The notes under the pieces: generated by a model
Seen by the model: the letters and a program-made list of their open reading frames with translations, nothing else
Database searches by the model: none
What the model was told of the DNA's origin: nothing
Shown here: one piece after another, positions 6,840 to 13,506 of the stretch
Layout: every line of letters begins with the position of its first letter
Position numbering within the stretch: position 1 is the stretch's first letter
NCBI GenBank assembly: GCA_017616705.1
Contig: JAFZXQ010000053.1
Location: 1-14,806, forward strand
Source: Clostridia bacterium
GTDB taxonomy: Bacteria > Bacillota > Clostridia > Christensenellales > UBA1242
DNA length: 14,806 nt
Direction: 5' to 3'
Translations under genes and position numbers: made by a program

Positions 6840-8789
6840 ATGTCAATTAATTCTAAATTAAAGTTTAGCGATAAAATCATTTTAATCATAGGGCTAATTT
6901 TATTAATTTGCCCTATTTTCTTCTCTAGCACTTCAAATTACGCTGATCTTACTCCTGATCCTTTTACAGACCCTAATATCGCAATTCAAAATTTAACGGT
7001 TGATGTTAGTTTTGATGAAAATGGTAAGGCAACAATTTCTAACACGTTTGATGTTACCTTCCTTGAAAAAGGGCTTAGTGAAGTTTTATATTCAATTCCT
7101 TATGTTGGAAAAATCAGCGAAATGACTGAGAGCGGAAATGTTGTTAAAACTGATTATCTAGCAAGGGTTAGCAATTATAGCATAACGCGCCCAGGCGTTG
7201 AAAACATTAAGGAATATTTAAACGTTTATACTGATGAGGTAACCGGGCTTGTTACTTTTGGAATTAAAAGAACAACTCGTTATAATCTTGGCGAAACGGT
7301 TAAGTTTAACCTTAAGTTTGATTATGATGTTTTACTTAATGGCAAAGATTCAATTAATGATATTTATTTAAACATTATTGGTGGCGGAAACAGCATGAAA
7401 ATTGAAAACATAACCATTAATGTATCTTACCCTAAAGATGTTGATTTTAGTGCTAATGTTCCTTATATTTATAAGGGAGCGTATGGATCAACAGATAAGG
7501 TTAGCGTTAATGTTATTGACAATAGAAACATTTCTGTTTCAATTGTTGAATTGCCTGAGTTTGAATATGTGACAATTAAGCAAGATATGCCTGATAACTA
7601 TTTTAAACAAACAAGTATTTTCCCAACATTTAAAGTTGTTGCAATTGTTTTAACGCTTTTGGTTGCCATTATTGTTTTAGCGGTTAAATTAATAAACGGA
7701 CAGGTTAGGGAAGTTATAACTCCTGTTGAAGTTACGTCATTTGATGAAATAACCCCAGAGCAAGCCGAAGTTTTTGCTAAACTAAAAATGAGTGAAAAAT
7801 CAATTAGCGCGTTGATTGTTTATTTTGCAAGCAGGGGATATCTTAAAATTGTTGAGCAAGAAGATGAAACTATAAAACTTGTTAAGAAAAACAATTTTGA
7901 CGATGATAAATATCCTCATCTTTCAAAATTCTTCAAGTCAATTTTTGTTGATGCTAATATCGTTAAAATAACAAAAACTGAGTCAGCAGATTCAAAAACA
8001 AAAGATGCTAAACCTGCTCAAGAAGAGGTTGTAACTGAAATTAACACAACGGTTTCTGAGCTCTGCAAAAAAGAAGAGTTTTATAAAACCTTTGTTAAAT
8101 TAAAAGAGAAAACGATTGAAACTAAATCAAAAGAATGTTACGTTAAACCTTCTTATAAAAGGGTTAATTTAGTTAACTATTTATTATTGATTCCACTACT
8201 TTTTAATACTGCTTGTTTAATGTTTGTTGAATCAATAACTAAACTTGGGTTTGTTAGCAATTCATTTAGCGCACTTCTTATTAATAATAAATTTTTCATT
8301 TATACCATTTTGAATATTTTATGTGTTGTTATTGCAATGTTATTTAACAGACCTAAATTTACTGATGATTTTGCGATGGCGCGTGGGCGAGTTTTAGGTT
8401 TTAAGAAATATATTGAAATGGTTGAAAAAGACAGAATCAAACTTTTAGTTAAAGATAACCCAAGTTTATTCTATGACTGCTTGCCTTATGCTTATGTTTT
8501 AGGTGTTAGTGATGCGTGGATCAATAACTTTAAAGACCTTGAAATTCCAAGACCAGAATGGTTTGAAACTTATGACGATTCAGTTTATAATGTTTTAATT
8601 TTCAACCACATGTTCTATTCATTGAATCATTCAGTTGCTATTAACTTAATGGCAGCAAAATTTAAACAAATGCAAGAAACATCTTCTGGGTTTAGAAGCG
8701 GTTCTGGCGGCGGAATTTCTTTTGGCGGATTCTCTGGTGGGGGATTTGCAGGCGGCGGCGCTGGCGGCGGATCATTCGGCGCAAGATAA
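6840..8789 (+). CDS. DUF2207 membrane protein with glycine-rich C-terminal tail
   Basis: This 649-residue envelope protein begins with a hydrophobic segment (about 13-29) that may be a signal peptide or anchor. An extracellular beta-rich DUF2207 domain spans about 45-255, starting with NLTVDVSFDENGKATISNTF. A transmembrane helix follows (about 264-284), then a cytosolic part with a winged-helix-like stretch EITPEQAEVFAKLKMSEKSI (304-323) and a charged lysine/glutamate region (about 370-430). Two more transmembrane helices lie at about 445-464 and 485-503. The family block LPYAYVLGVSDAW is at 548-560. The tail (617-649) is almost pure Gly/Ser/Phe/Ala, like tails of TPM and DUF2207 proteins. 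Function is unknown. It starts two bases after lemA with only a weak AAGG site, so translational coupling is likely. A shared terminator follows. Confidence 0.88.
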   Translation: MSINSKLKFSDKIILIIGLILLICPIFFSSTSNYADLTPDPFTDPNIAIQNLTVDVSFDENGKATISNTFDVTFLEKGLSEVLYSIPYVGKISEMTESGNVVKTDYLARVSNYSITRPGVENIKEYLNVYTDEVTGLVTFGIKRTTRYNLGETVKFNLKFDYDVLLNGKDSINDIYLNIIGGGNSMKIENITINVSYPKDVDFSANVPYIYKGAYGSTDKVSVNVIDNRNISVSIVELPEFEYVTIKQDMPDNYFKQTSIFPTFKVVAIVLTLLVAIIVLAVKLINGQVREVITPVEVTSFDEITPEQAEVFAKLKMSEKSISALIVYFASRGYLKIVEQEDETIKLVKKNNFDDDKYPHLSKFFKSIFVDANIVKITKTESADSKTKDAKPAQEEVVTEINTTVSELCKKEEFYKTFVKLKEKTIETKSKECYVKPSYKRVNLVNYLLLIPLLFNTACLMFVESITKLGFVSNSFSALLINNKFFIYTILNILCVVIAMLFNRPKFTDDFAMARGRVLGFKKYIEMVEKDRIKLLVKDNPSLFYDCLPYAYVLGVSDAWINNFKDLEIPRPEWFETYDDSVYNVLIFNHMFYSLNHSVAINLMAAKFKQMQETSSGFRSGSGGGISFGGFSGGGFAGGGAGGGSFGAR

Positions 8790-8797
8790 TAAGCAAT

Positions 8798-8827
8798 AAA
8801 AAAACTAGCGACTTCGCTAGTTTTTTT
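8798..8827. terminator. Bidirectional rho-independent terminator
   Basis: A 13-bp perfect stem (8798-8810 with 8815-8827) with loop ACTT has A-runs on the 5' arm and T-runs on the 3' arm, so it works for both converging genes. The core is ACTAGCG/CGCTAGT. The TAA stop of the minus-strand gene (8826-8828) lies inside the T-run. Confidence 0.9.
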
Positions 8828-10169
8828 AACCTAAAACAAATAGTGGGCGAACGCGAAGTTTGTTTTTATCCATTCTAAAGCCTTCCATTCTTCCGTCATT
8901 AGAAATTTTAATGCTCATTCCATATTTTGAAAGTGTTTTAGCGGCAGCAAGACGGCCCCCTCCGGTTGACCCAGCTTCAATCTTAATTATAGCGCCAACG
9001 GCTAAAATGTTTCCATCAGCATCAATAACTGTTGCGCCATCAATGCTCATTAATTCTAACCTTAATTTTCTATCAAGGTCAGAGAATTTTCTTCCGCCAA
9101 TAAGCTGAATAAGATTGGCGGTTTTTGTCATTTTTTCTTCTTTAATAAACTCTTCAAATGTTGGAAGTTCTTGAGGCTCTGTAAAGTCAGCAAAGAAGGA
9201 GTGAGTCATTGTTTCCTGAAGTTTATAATCGTAACAAGTGCTGTTTAAGCAATCGCAAATGTCGATATGTTTTAAAACGTTATAATAATCTTCTTTATTT
9301 AAATGAACGATACAACCACCGGTTCGCGCAAAAGAAGTGTCAAGCGCTGACAAATAAATGGCTTTTCTAACTTCTTGGGTATAGTCACCAGAGCGGTCGG
9401 CAAGTTTTGAAATGATTTCTTCGTGGCTAAAACAAACCCAGTTTCCGTTTCTTCTAGCGAAAAGCAAAGTTTTATCTTTAAACAATAAGATATCACCATT
9501 TCGCATTAAAGAAACGCCGATTTTATTTCCCGTGCAGAGACTTGCAATTCTTATATAGTTATAAGGGACTAAAAGCTCTTGATCAAATTGTTTTGGTGCG
9601 GTTAGGTAATTGATTAAATAGCCGTCAAGGCTTATTTCCAAAACGGTATTAATTCCATCGCCCAAAAGCGCAGAAAAATCTGTTTTTAAAAGTTTAGATA
9701 TGTTAAGGTTAGGGTTTGTTTGTTTTCCGGCGCGCTTGTTTGAAATAACAAAACCAAAACCAATATGGTTTCCTTCATAGGTTCTTTGGCCCCAAGCTTC
9801 AAGAAGACGCAAGATATCATGAAGCGTTTTACTAGCAGAATTTGACAAGGCAATACAAATTGCTTTTTCAATCAAATAGGCTTCCATGTCTTTAATATAT
9901 TCAGGACCAAGATTTGAAGAATAAAGATCAGACATTTCTTCAATTATTGTTTTAACTAGGTTAATTTCAAAGCTTTTGAAAGGTTGAACTCTTTTAATAA
10001 TAATTCTATAGTTATCAAGGCGGTTAAATTTAACTAGCATAGTTCCATTAACGCCAAGCGCAACAATAGCATCGCGGCTGTTGCTTTCGTCAAAACCAAT
10101 AATTTCTGAGCCTGTAAAAATAGAAAGGACGTGGTCTTCAATGAATTTTGTAAAGTCTTCGCGCTTCAT
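8826..10169 (-). CDS. Divergent diadenylate-cyclase (DAC/DisA_N) domain protein
   Basis: This 447-residue protein, without membrane segments, carries a C-terminal region resembling the DAC domain that makes cyclic di-AMP from two ATP. Visible blocks are a helix and strand, AIYLSALDTSF then RTGGCIVHL (about 270-290), the DGA motif in MSIDGATVID (374-383), GGGRLAAAKTLSKYG (403-417) and ISNDGRMEGF (422-431). Canonical cyclases have RHR before AA in the second motif; here the aligned triplet reads RLA, keeping Arg406 only. The N-terminal 260 residues show no domain I can name firmly; repeated strand patterns such as VLEISLDGYLINY and VSLMRNGDILLF suggest a sensor of the kind found N-terminal to some DAC domains. 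It may be an active variant cyclase or a degenerate nucleotide sensor. AGGAGGT upstream fixes the ATG at 10169. It is transcribed alone. Confidence 0.7.
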   Translation of the reverse strand: MKREDFTKFIEDHVLSIFTGSEIIGFDESNSRDAIVALGVNGTMLVKFNRLDNYRIIIKRVQPFKSFEINLVKTIIEEMSDLYSSNLGPEYIKDMEAYLIEKAICIALSNSASKTLHDILRLLEAWGQRTYEGNHIGFGFVISNKRAGKQTNPNLNISKLLKTDFSALLGDGINTVLEISLDGYLINYLTAPKQFDQELLVPYNYIRIASLCTGNKIGVSLMRNGDILLFKDKTLLFARRNGNWVCFSHEEIISKLADRSGDYTQEVRKAIYLSALDTSFARTGGCIVHLNKEDYYNVLKHIDICDCLNSTCYDYKLQETMTHSFFADFTEPQELPTFEEFIKEEKMTKTANLIQLIGGRKFSDLDRKLRLELMSIDGATVIDADGNILAVGAIIKIEAGSTGGGRLAAAKTLSKYGMSIKISNDGRMEGFRMDKNKLRVRPLFVLG

Positions 10170-10199
10170 AGGCCACCTCCTCTTAAATTGTATTATTCA

Positions 10200-10227
10200 A
10201 TTATATAATAACATAAAATTTTTTAAA
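10200..10227 (-). promoter_or_regulatory. Possible promoter of the DAC-like gene
   Basis: A perfect TATAAT on the minus strand (10205-10200) has TTTAAA 16 bases upstream (10227-10222). It predicts a leader of about 24 bases that includes the perfect AGGAGGT site (10182-10176). Confidence 0.45.
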
Positions 10228-10337
10228 TGCACGCGATTTTACGCAATTATTTGAAAAAATCTTAATTTTTCTTAAAAAAATACTAGGTTTTTACCACTTT
10301 TTTAATAAAATTGTTAAAAACTGCACAAAATAAAGTT

Positions 10338-10382
10338 GTATCAATGATTATAAACGGGGTTTATGGTTGTTGATACTTTTTT
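10338..10382 (+). terminator. Orphan terminator-like hairpin upstream of the lipoprotein gene
   Basis: Arms 10338-10355 and 10359-10376 can form an 18-bp RNA stem with a GGG loop, followed by six T. The ends are GTATCAA/TTGATAC and the inner part ATAAAC/GTTTAT. The middle five pairs include four G-U wobbles that pair only in plus-strand RNA, so a plus transcript is indicated. No plus-strand gene lies between 8789 and here. It could end a small RNA or be an attenuator; the function is unknown. Confidence 0.6.
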
Positions 10383-10400
10383 ATTATGTAGTTAATTTGT

Positions 10401-10429
10401 TTGCAAAAATTAAAAATTTTTGATAGAAT
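10401..10429 (+). promoter_or_regulatory. Promoter of the lipoprotein gene
   Basis: TTGCAA (10401-10406), 17 bases, then TAGAAT (10424-10429) preceded by TGA, an extended -10. Predicted start is near 10436, leaving a leader of about 16 bases before the ATG at 10452. It shares TGTTTGCAAAAATTA with the promoters of the repeat block at 14062-14132. Confidence 0.6.
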
Positions 10430-10451
10430 CAAGTTAATAGGATAGGGAAAA

Positions 10452-11681
10452 ATGAAAAAGTTTTTAATTGGTTTTTGTGTTTGCCTGTTAACCGTTGTTA
10501 GCGCATTTATTTTAACGGCGTGTGAAGACCCCGTTGTTTCAATCAGCGTTAAAAACGGCGAAATTAAAAAAGAGTATTATGTTGGTGAAGAATTTGATTC
10601 ATCAGATACTGTTTTAATCGCTAAAACGAAATCTAATAAACAATATGAAGTTGCGTTAAGCGATCCTAATGTTGAAATTCTTAACTTCTCAACTAGCACG
10701 GTTGCTAACTTAAAGTCTGCGCAAATTCGTTATAAAGGGGTTTATTACACTCTTATTTATAATGTTAAATTGCGTGATTTAAATAGTTATACTTTCCATA
10801 ACTGCTCATCAACATATAATGGTGAAATTCAAGCAATAAACATTGAAGGTTTGTTAAATGATGGTGTTACTTGCTCGATAGTGTTTACTCAAGATGTTAC
10901 TTATGGAACTGAAACTCACCACGCTAATGAAACATTTACTGGTGTTAAAAATGCTGGTGAATATCATTTAAAAGCAACATTATCTAAAGATGGCTATAAC
11001 TCTTTAGTTAGTGAGTTTACCTATACGATTTTCCAAAAAACAATTGATGTTGAATTTAGTTATGCTCAAACCAAGTCTGCTTCAAATAGTTGGAAATCAC
11101 TTTCTGATACTTATTGGCAAAGCGTTAGCTATAACTCTGAATATCAACTTTTTGCAAGGTTTAAAAACGTTCCTTTAAACGATCAAGATGCTGATAGTTT
11201 AACCTTTTTAACTGAGGCCGATTATTTAGCAAATTATCAAACAGATCTTCCTGGAATTAACTATTTTGGAGGAACAGGGGTTAATGCAGGAAACTATAAA
11301 GTTAAATGCCTTTGCGCTAACTCAAACTATATTTTAAATATGGGCAATAACCAAGTATTCAACTTTACAATTGTTAAAGCCGATTCTAATCAAACAGGTT
11401 TTGCAAATATAGTTAAAACTGATTCTAATATTGCAAATTCAACAGTTGATGGAAACATTGTTCATGGCTTAACAACAAACGAAACTGGTTTTAGAAACCC
11501 ATTTGATAATGCTAAAAAAGAACAATATAATTCAATTGATACTCAAATTGTTTCTAACGGAAACGGAACAAAAACAGCAACAATAACTTATACCTTTATT
11601 AACTATACTAATGTTGTTTTATCACAAAACTATGATGCTGGTGGTAACGCAGTAGGTGAGCCAACAATCGTAAATAATTAA
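10452..11681 (+). CDS. Lipoprotein with Ig-like and MBG-like repeats
   Basis: This is a 409-residue surface lipoprotein. It has a lysine-containing hydrophobic signal peptide (residues 1-23) with lipobox LTAC, Cys24 being the lipidation site. A bacterial Ig-like (Big_3-type) segment covers about 30-106 (KNGEIKKEYYVGEEFDSSD to YTLIYNV). Two MBG-like repeats follow, one containing GVKNAGEYHLKATL and ending FTYTIFQKT, the other containing GVNAGNYKVKCLCANSNYIL and ending FNFTIVKAD. The last 80 or so residues are polar and Asn/Thr-rich. Such proteins are usually anchored outside the membrane and act in adhesion or matrix contacts, but no ligand can be read from sequence. There is no LPXTG or SLH anchor; attachment is by lipid. 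It is a single-gene unit with its own promoter and terminator. Confidence 0.85.
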   Translation: MKKFLIGFCVCLLTVVSAFILTACEDPVVSISVKNGEIKKEYYVGEEFDSSDTVLIAKTKSNKQYEVALSDPNVEILNFSTSTVANLKSAQIRYKGVYYTLIYNVKLRDLNSYTFHNCSSTYNGEIQAINIEGLLNDGVTCSIVFTQDVTYGTETHHANETFTGVKNAGEYHLKATLSKDGYNSLVSEFTYTIFQKTIDVEFSYAQTKSASNSWKSLSDTYWQSVSYNSEYQLFARFKNVPLNDQDADSLTFLTEADYLANYQTDLPGINYFGGTGVNAGNYKVKCLCANSNYILNMGNNQVFNFTIVKADSNQTGFANIVKTDSNIANSTVDGNIVHGLTTNETGFRNPFDNAKKEQYNSIDTQIVSNGNGTKTATITYTFINYTNVVLSQNYDAGGNAVGEPTIVNN

Positions 11682-11691
11682 TCTGTTAAAT

Positions 11692-11725
11692 AAAAAAGCA
11701 TAACCAATTCGGTTATGCTTTTTTT
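11692..11725. terminator. Bidirectional rho-independent terminator
   Basis: A perfect 14-bp stem (11692-11705 with 11711-11724) around loop AATTC, with core GCATAACC/GGTTATGC, A-run on one side and T-run on the other. It serves both the lipoprotein gene and the converging nucleoside hydrolase, whose TAA (11724-11726) lies inside it. Confidence 0.9.
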
Positions 11726-12665
11726 ATTCCACTGTAAACCTGTCAAGTTTCTTAATAGCAGTAAAATATCTTTCGTGCATTTCTTTTTTATTAACTTTAA
11801 TACAATATTCAATTTTGCCCTTAGGGTTAGGGGTTATAACTGTGTGGCCAGGGTTGTCGGTTGTGTTAACATCCATATCAACTCTAATGGTTTCAAAAAG
11901 TTCAGGAAACCTAAAAGAAAGGACGGCGCAAGAGTCATTTGTTGCAATTCTTTTATCTTTATAGCCAGGCTCCCAATAGTTAGAAAACATTTGACCAATA
12001 AATTTTCCAACATAGTTAATCTTAGATATTTTTTCTACTTCTTTTTCGGTGAAATTAGCCTTTTCTCGCCCCATTTCAGAAGGAACATATGTTATAGGGA
12101 TTCCACTGTTAATAACGATTTCAACGGCCTCAGGATCAGTTCTAACGTTAAAAGATTTATGGTTTTGCCAACGCTCACTGCTTGTTGAAAGAGAAGAACA
12201 GCCCTCGGTATAAATATGGTTAATCATTTTAGTAACTTCAGGATGTTTTTTTATTAGTTTAGCAATATTTGTCATTGGCCCAAGGGCAATAATAACAATG
12301 TTTTTAGCGTTCGCTTTAACAACCTTAAACATTTCGCTAACAACGTTTTTGCTAACTGGTTGCGCCTTAACTTCTTTTGGAGGGGTAAACCCGCCCATGC
12401 CATCATTTTGGTGAATATAACTAGCATCAGGGCTTATTCTAAGTAACGCGCGCCCCGAGCCCCTAACAACAGGGATATCAGTTTTCTTCATAAGCTCAAG
12501 CGCAAACATACAGTTTCTTGTTACAATATTTATATCTTTGTTTCCAGAAACCGTTGTTATTAACTTAATATCCATTTTGTCATCATAAAGAGAGCAGGCA
12601 AGTGCTGCTATATCATCAACGCCAGGGTCGGTATCAATTATGACTGCGGTTTTTTTGTTTTCCAT
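11724..12665 (-). CDS. Inosine-uridine-preferring nucleoside hydrolase family protein
   Basis: This 313-residue protein is of normal length for enzymes that cleave ribonucleosides to base and ribose in purine/pyrimidine salvage. The calcium-binding N-terminal motif is IIDTDPGVDDIAAL (9-22; Asp11, Asp13, Asp17, Asp18). HQNDGMGGF (85-93) corresponds to the substrate loop, ALGPMTNIA (127-135) and FNVRTDPEA (172-180) are further family blocks, and NDSCAVLSF (243-251) matches the C-terminal metal/catalytic motif. There the usual HD reads ND: the metal-binding Asp244 is kept but the His that normally helps the leaving group is Asn243, so base specificity or rate may differ. The ribosome-binding site is weak (AGAAG) and the predicted promoter lies almost on the start codon. 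Confidence 0.88.
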   Translation of the reverse strand: MENKKTAVIIDTDPGVDDIAALACSLYDDKMDIKLITTVSGNKDINIVTRNCMFALELMKKTDIPVVRGSGRALLRISPDASYIHQNDGMGGFTPPKEVKAQPVSKNVVSEMFKVVKANAKNIVIIALGPMTNIAKLIKKHPEVTKMINHIYTEGCSSLSTSSERWQNHKSFNVRTDPEAVEIVINSGIPITYVPSEMGREKANFTEKEVEKISKINYVGKFIGQMFSNYWEPGYKDKRIATNDSCAVLSFRFPELFETIRVDMDVNTTDNPGHTVITPNPKGKIEYCIKVNKKEMHERYFTAIKKLDRFTVE

Positions 12666-12675
12666 AACTTCTAAA

Positions 12676-12704
12676 AGTATATAAGATTTTAAATTTTTAG
12701 TAAA
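12676..12704 (-). promoter_or_regulatory. Predicted promoter of the nucleoside hydrolase gene
   Basis: Minus strand TTTACT (12704-12699), 17 bases, TATACT (12681-12676). The expected transcription start near 12669 leaves about four bases before the ATG at 12665, so the mRNA would be almost leaderless. Confidence 0.5.
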
Positions 12705-12859
12705 GTAAAATCGGTTGGGTTTAAAGTAAAAATAAATGTATTTTTAAAATTAAATATAGTGACAGGGTTTTAATTTTATTATTGCCTCTTTTTGCAGTAA
12801 ATATAAAAGTTTGAATATTTAAATTATAATAATCACAACAAAAAGCGCAATTTTTATTA

Positions 12860-12875
12860 TTTTTAGCGCTAAAAA
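12860..12875. repeat. Perfect 16-bp palindrome
   Basis: TTTTTAGCGCTAAAAA reads the same on both strands. It could be an operator half-site pair or simply a chance AT palindrome; it is not close to any start codon. Confidence 0.5.
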
Positions 12876-12960
12876 CACTAATTTTTGCGTATTAAATTAA
12901 ACAAAAACCTACTATTAATAGGGAAGAATAGAAAATTACACAAAAATTTTGTAAAAACTC

Positions 12961-12989
12961 TTGCAAATAAATTTGAAATAATATATACT
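12961..12989 (+). promoter_or_regulatory. Promoter of the tRNA-Ser gene
   Basis: TTGCAA (12961-12966), 17 bases, TATACT (12984-12989), about 24 bases before the mature tRNA 5' end. Confidence 0.6.
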
Positions 12990-13013
12990 AACACTTGCCT
13001 ATAAATAAGAAAT

Positions 13014-13101
13014 GGAAGGTTGGCTGAGCGGTCGAAAGCAGCGGTCTTGAAAACCGTCGTAGTGAGAGCTACCTGGGGTTCGAATCCCTAACCTTCCGCC
13101 A
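13014..13101 (+). tRNA. tRNA-Ser (anticodon UGA)
   Basis: This 88-base tRNA folds fully. The acceptor stem is GGAAGGT with ACCTTCC, the discriminator is G and CCA is encoded. The D arm is CTGAGCGGTCGAAAGCAG, and the anticodon stem-loop GCGGT-CTTGAAA-ACCGT gives anticodon TGA, decoding UCN serine codons. The long class II variable arm (GTAG/CTAC) is the serine hallmark, and the T arm is TGGGG-TTCGAAT-CCCTA. A terminator follows directly. Its last 24 bases recur downstream, marking it as an integration target. Confidence 0.97.
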
Positions 13102-13102
13102 A
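13078..13102 (+). repeat. tRNA-Ser 3' end, copy 1 (att-like core, in the intact gene)
   Basis: The 25 bases from the T loop to one base past CCA are identical to 13369-13393. Integrases that use tRNA genes typically recombine within such 3' segments and leave a direct copy at the far end of the insert. Confidence 0.85.
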
Positions 13103-13108
13103 ATAAAG

Positions 13109-13135
13109 AAATCTGGATTTACTCCAGATTTTTTT
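13109..13135 (+). terminator. Terminator of tRNA-Ser
   Basis: Stem AAATCTGGA/TCCAGATTT with loop TTTAC, then a T-run to 13135. Confidence 0.85.
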
Positions 13136-13368
13136 ATTTCGAAGGCTGGATTTGAGAACAAGTGGCTTTGACGAGGAAGATGTTAAATTTACTTAAAACG
13201 AAAAGTATGGCAAAGAAAATGTTAAAATTTTGTTTTTAGGCAAAGCAAACAAGTTCCGCATAGCAGGGCTGCATGCGAGGTTTTGTTTGCAAAGCATAAA
13301 GGCAAAAGATAACTTTTTCTGAATATAATAGCGCCGAGCGGGGTTAGAGCGAAGGCGAAATGTGACCT
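13136..13368. other. Non-coding module between tRNA 3'-end copies 1 and 2
   Basis: No reading frame of useful length or recognisable protein is present. The segment contains a nested hairpin (13245-13290), a TATAAT at 13324-13329 without a spaced -35, and just before the second tRNA 3' end a stretch GCCGAGCGGGG...GAAGGC (about 13333-13356) that resembles a serine-tRNA D arm with an insertion. It may be the remains of an integrated element, or of a second tRNA-Ser whose middle was lost. Confidence 0.5.
13245..13290. repeat. Nested inverted repeat
   Basis: The outer stem GCAAACAA (13245-13252) pairs with TTGTTTGC (13283-13290). The inner stem CGCAT (13257-13261) pairs with ATGCG (13273-13277), continued by GCA/TGC past a single bulged A around a GGGC loop. 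It has no T-run, so it is not a terminator. It could be a recombination site, a structured RNA or a transposon end. Confidence 0.55.
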
Positions 13369-13393
13369 GTTCGAATCCCTAACCTTCCGCCAA
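13369..13393 (+). repeat. tRNA-Ser 3' end, copy 2
   Basis: Perfect 25-base copy of 13078-13102, including the TTCGAAT T loop and the encoded CCA. There is no intact tRNA body around it: upstream sequence cannot form the anticodon arm. It is followed within six bases by a terminator-like hairpin, as in the real tRNA gene. Confidence 0.85.
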
Positions 13394-13398
13394 GAGGG

Positions 13399-13435
13399 AA
13401 CTGTACGAACACCAAATTTGTGCAGTTTTTCTTTT
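13399..13435 (+). terminator. Terminator-like hairpin after tRNA 3'-end copy 2
   Basis: AACTGTAC (13399-13406) pairs with GTGCAGTT (13420-13427), one G-U pair included, around a 13-base loop; TTTTTC and TTTTT follow. The loop is long, so strength is uncertain. Confidence 0.6.
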
Positions 13436-13494
13436 TGTAGGAATGTTTTGGAATGGTTGTTTATTTTGATGACAAAACAAATTAAATATTGTAT

Positions 13495-13500
13495 TATAAT
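13495..13500 (+). promoter_or_regulatory. -10 element immediately before the P-loop gene
   Basis: A perfect TATAAT ends six bases before the ATG at 13507, predicting transcription from the start codon. No good -35 sits 16-18 bases upstream; TTGATG at 13466-13471 is 23 bases away. Confidence 0.45.
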
Positions 13501-13506
13501 AGCATA

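Larger units (their letters stand above)
12666..12960. other. AT-rich intergenic region before the tRNA gene
   Basis: I see no coding frame here. It holds the minus-strand promoter of the nucleoside hydrolase at its left end, a perfect 16-base palindrome at 12860-12875, and a short palindrome ACAAAAATTTTGT near 12938-12950 just upstream of the tRNA promoter. The rest is low-complexity A/T sequence. Confidence 0.6.

Noticed and set aside
11715..12188. Plus-strand open frame of 157 codons opposite the nucleoside hydrolase
   Set aside because: It is antisense to a well-supported enzyme, has low-complexity Phe/Asn composition, lacks a ribosome-binding site and starts in the terminator.
13245..13290. 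Integron attC site
   Set aside because: The hairpin lacks the conserved GTTRRRY and RYYYAAC core sites and there is no integron integrase; the tRNA-end copies explain the boundaries better.
13333..13393. A second functional tRNA-Ser gene
   Set aside because: Only a D-arm-like stretch and the 3' end are present; no acceptor 5' strand or anticodon arm can be formed.
13489..13506. TTG start extending the P-loop protein by six residues
   Set aside because: The TTG overlaps the TATAAT box and there is no Shine-Dalgarno; ATG 13507 directly precedes the P-loop strand.
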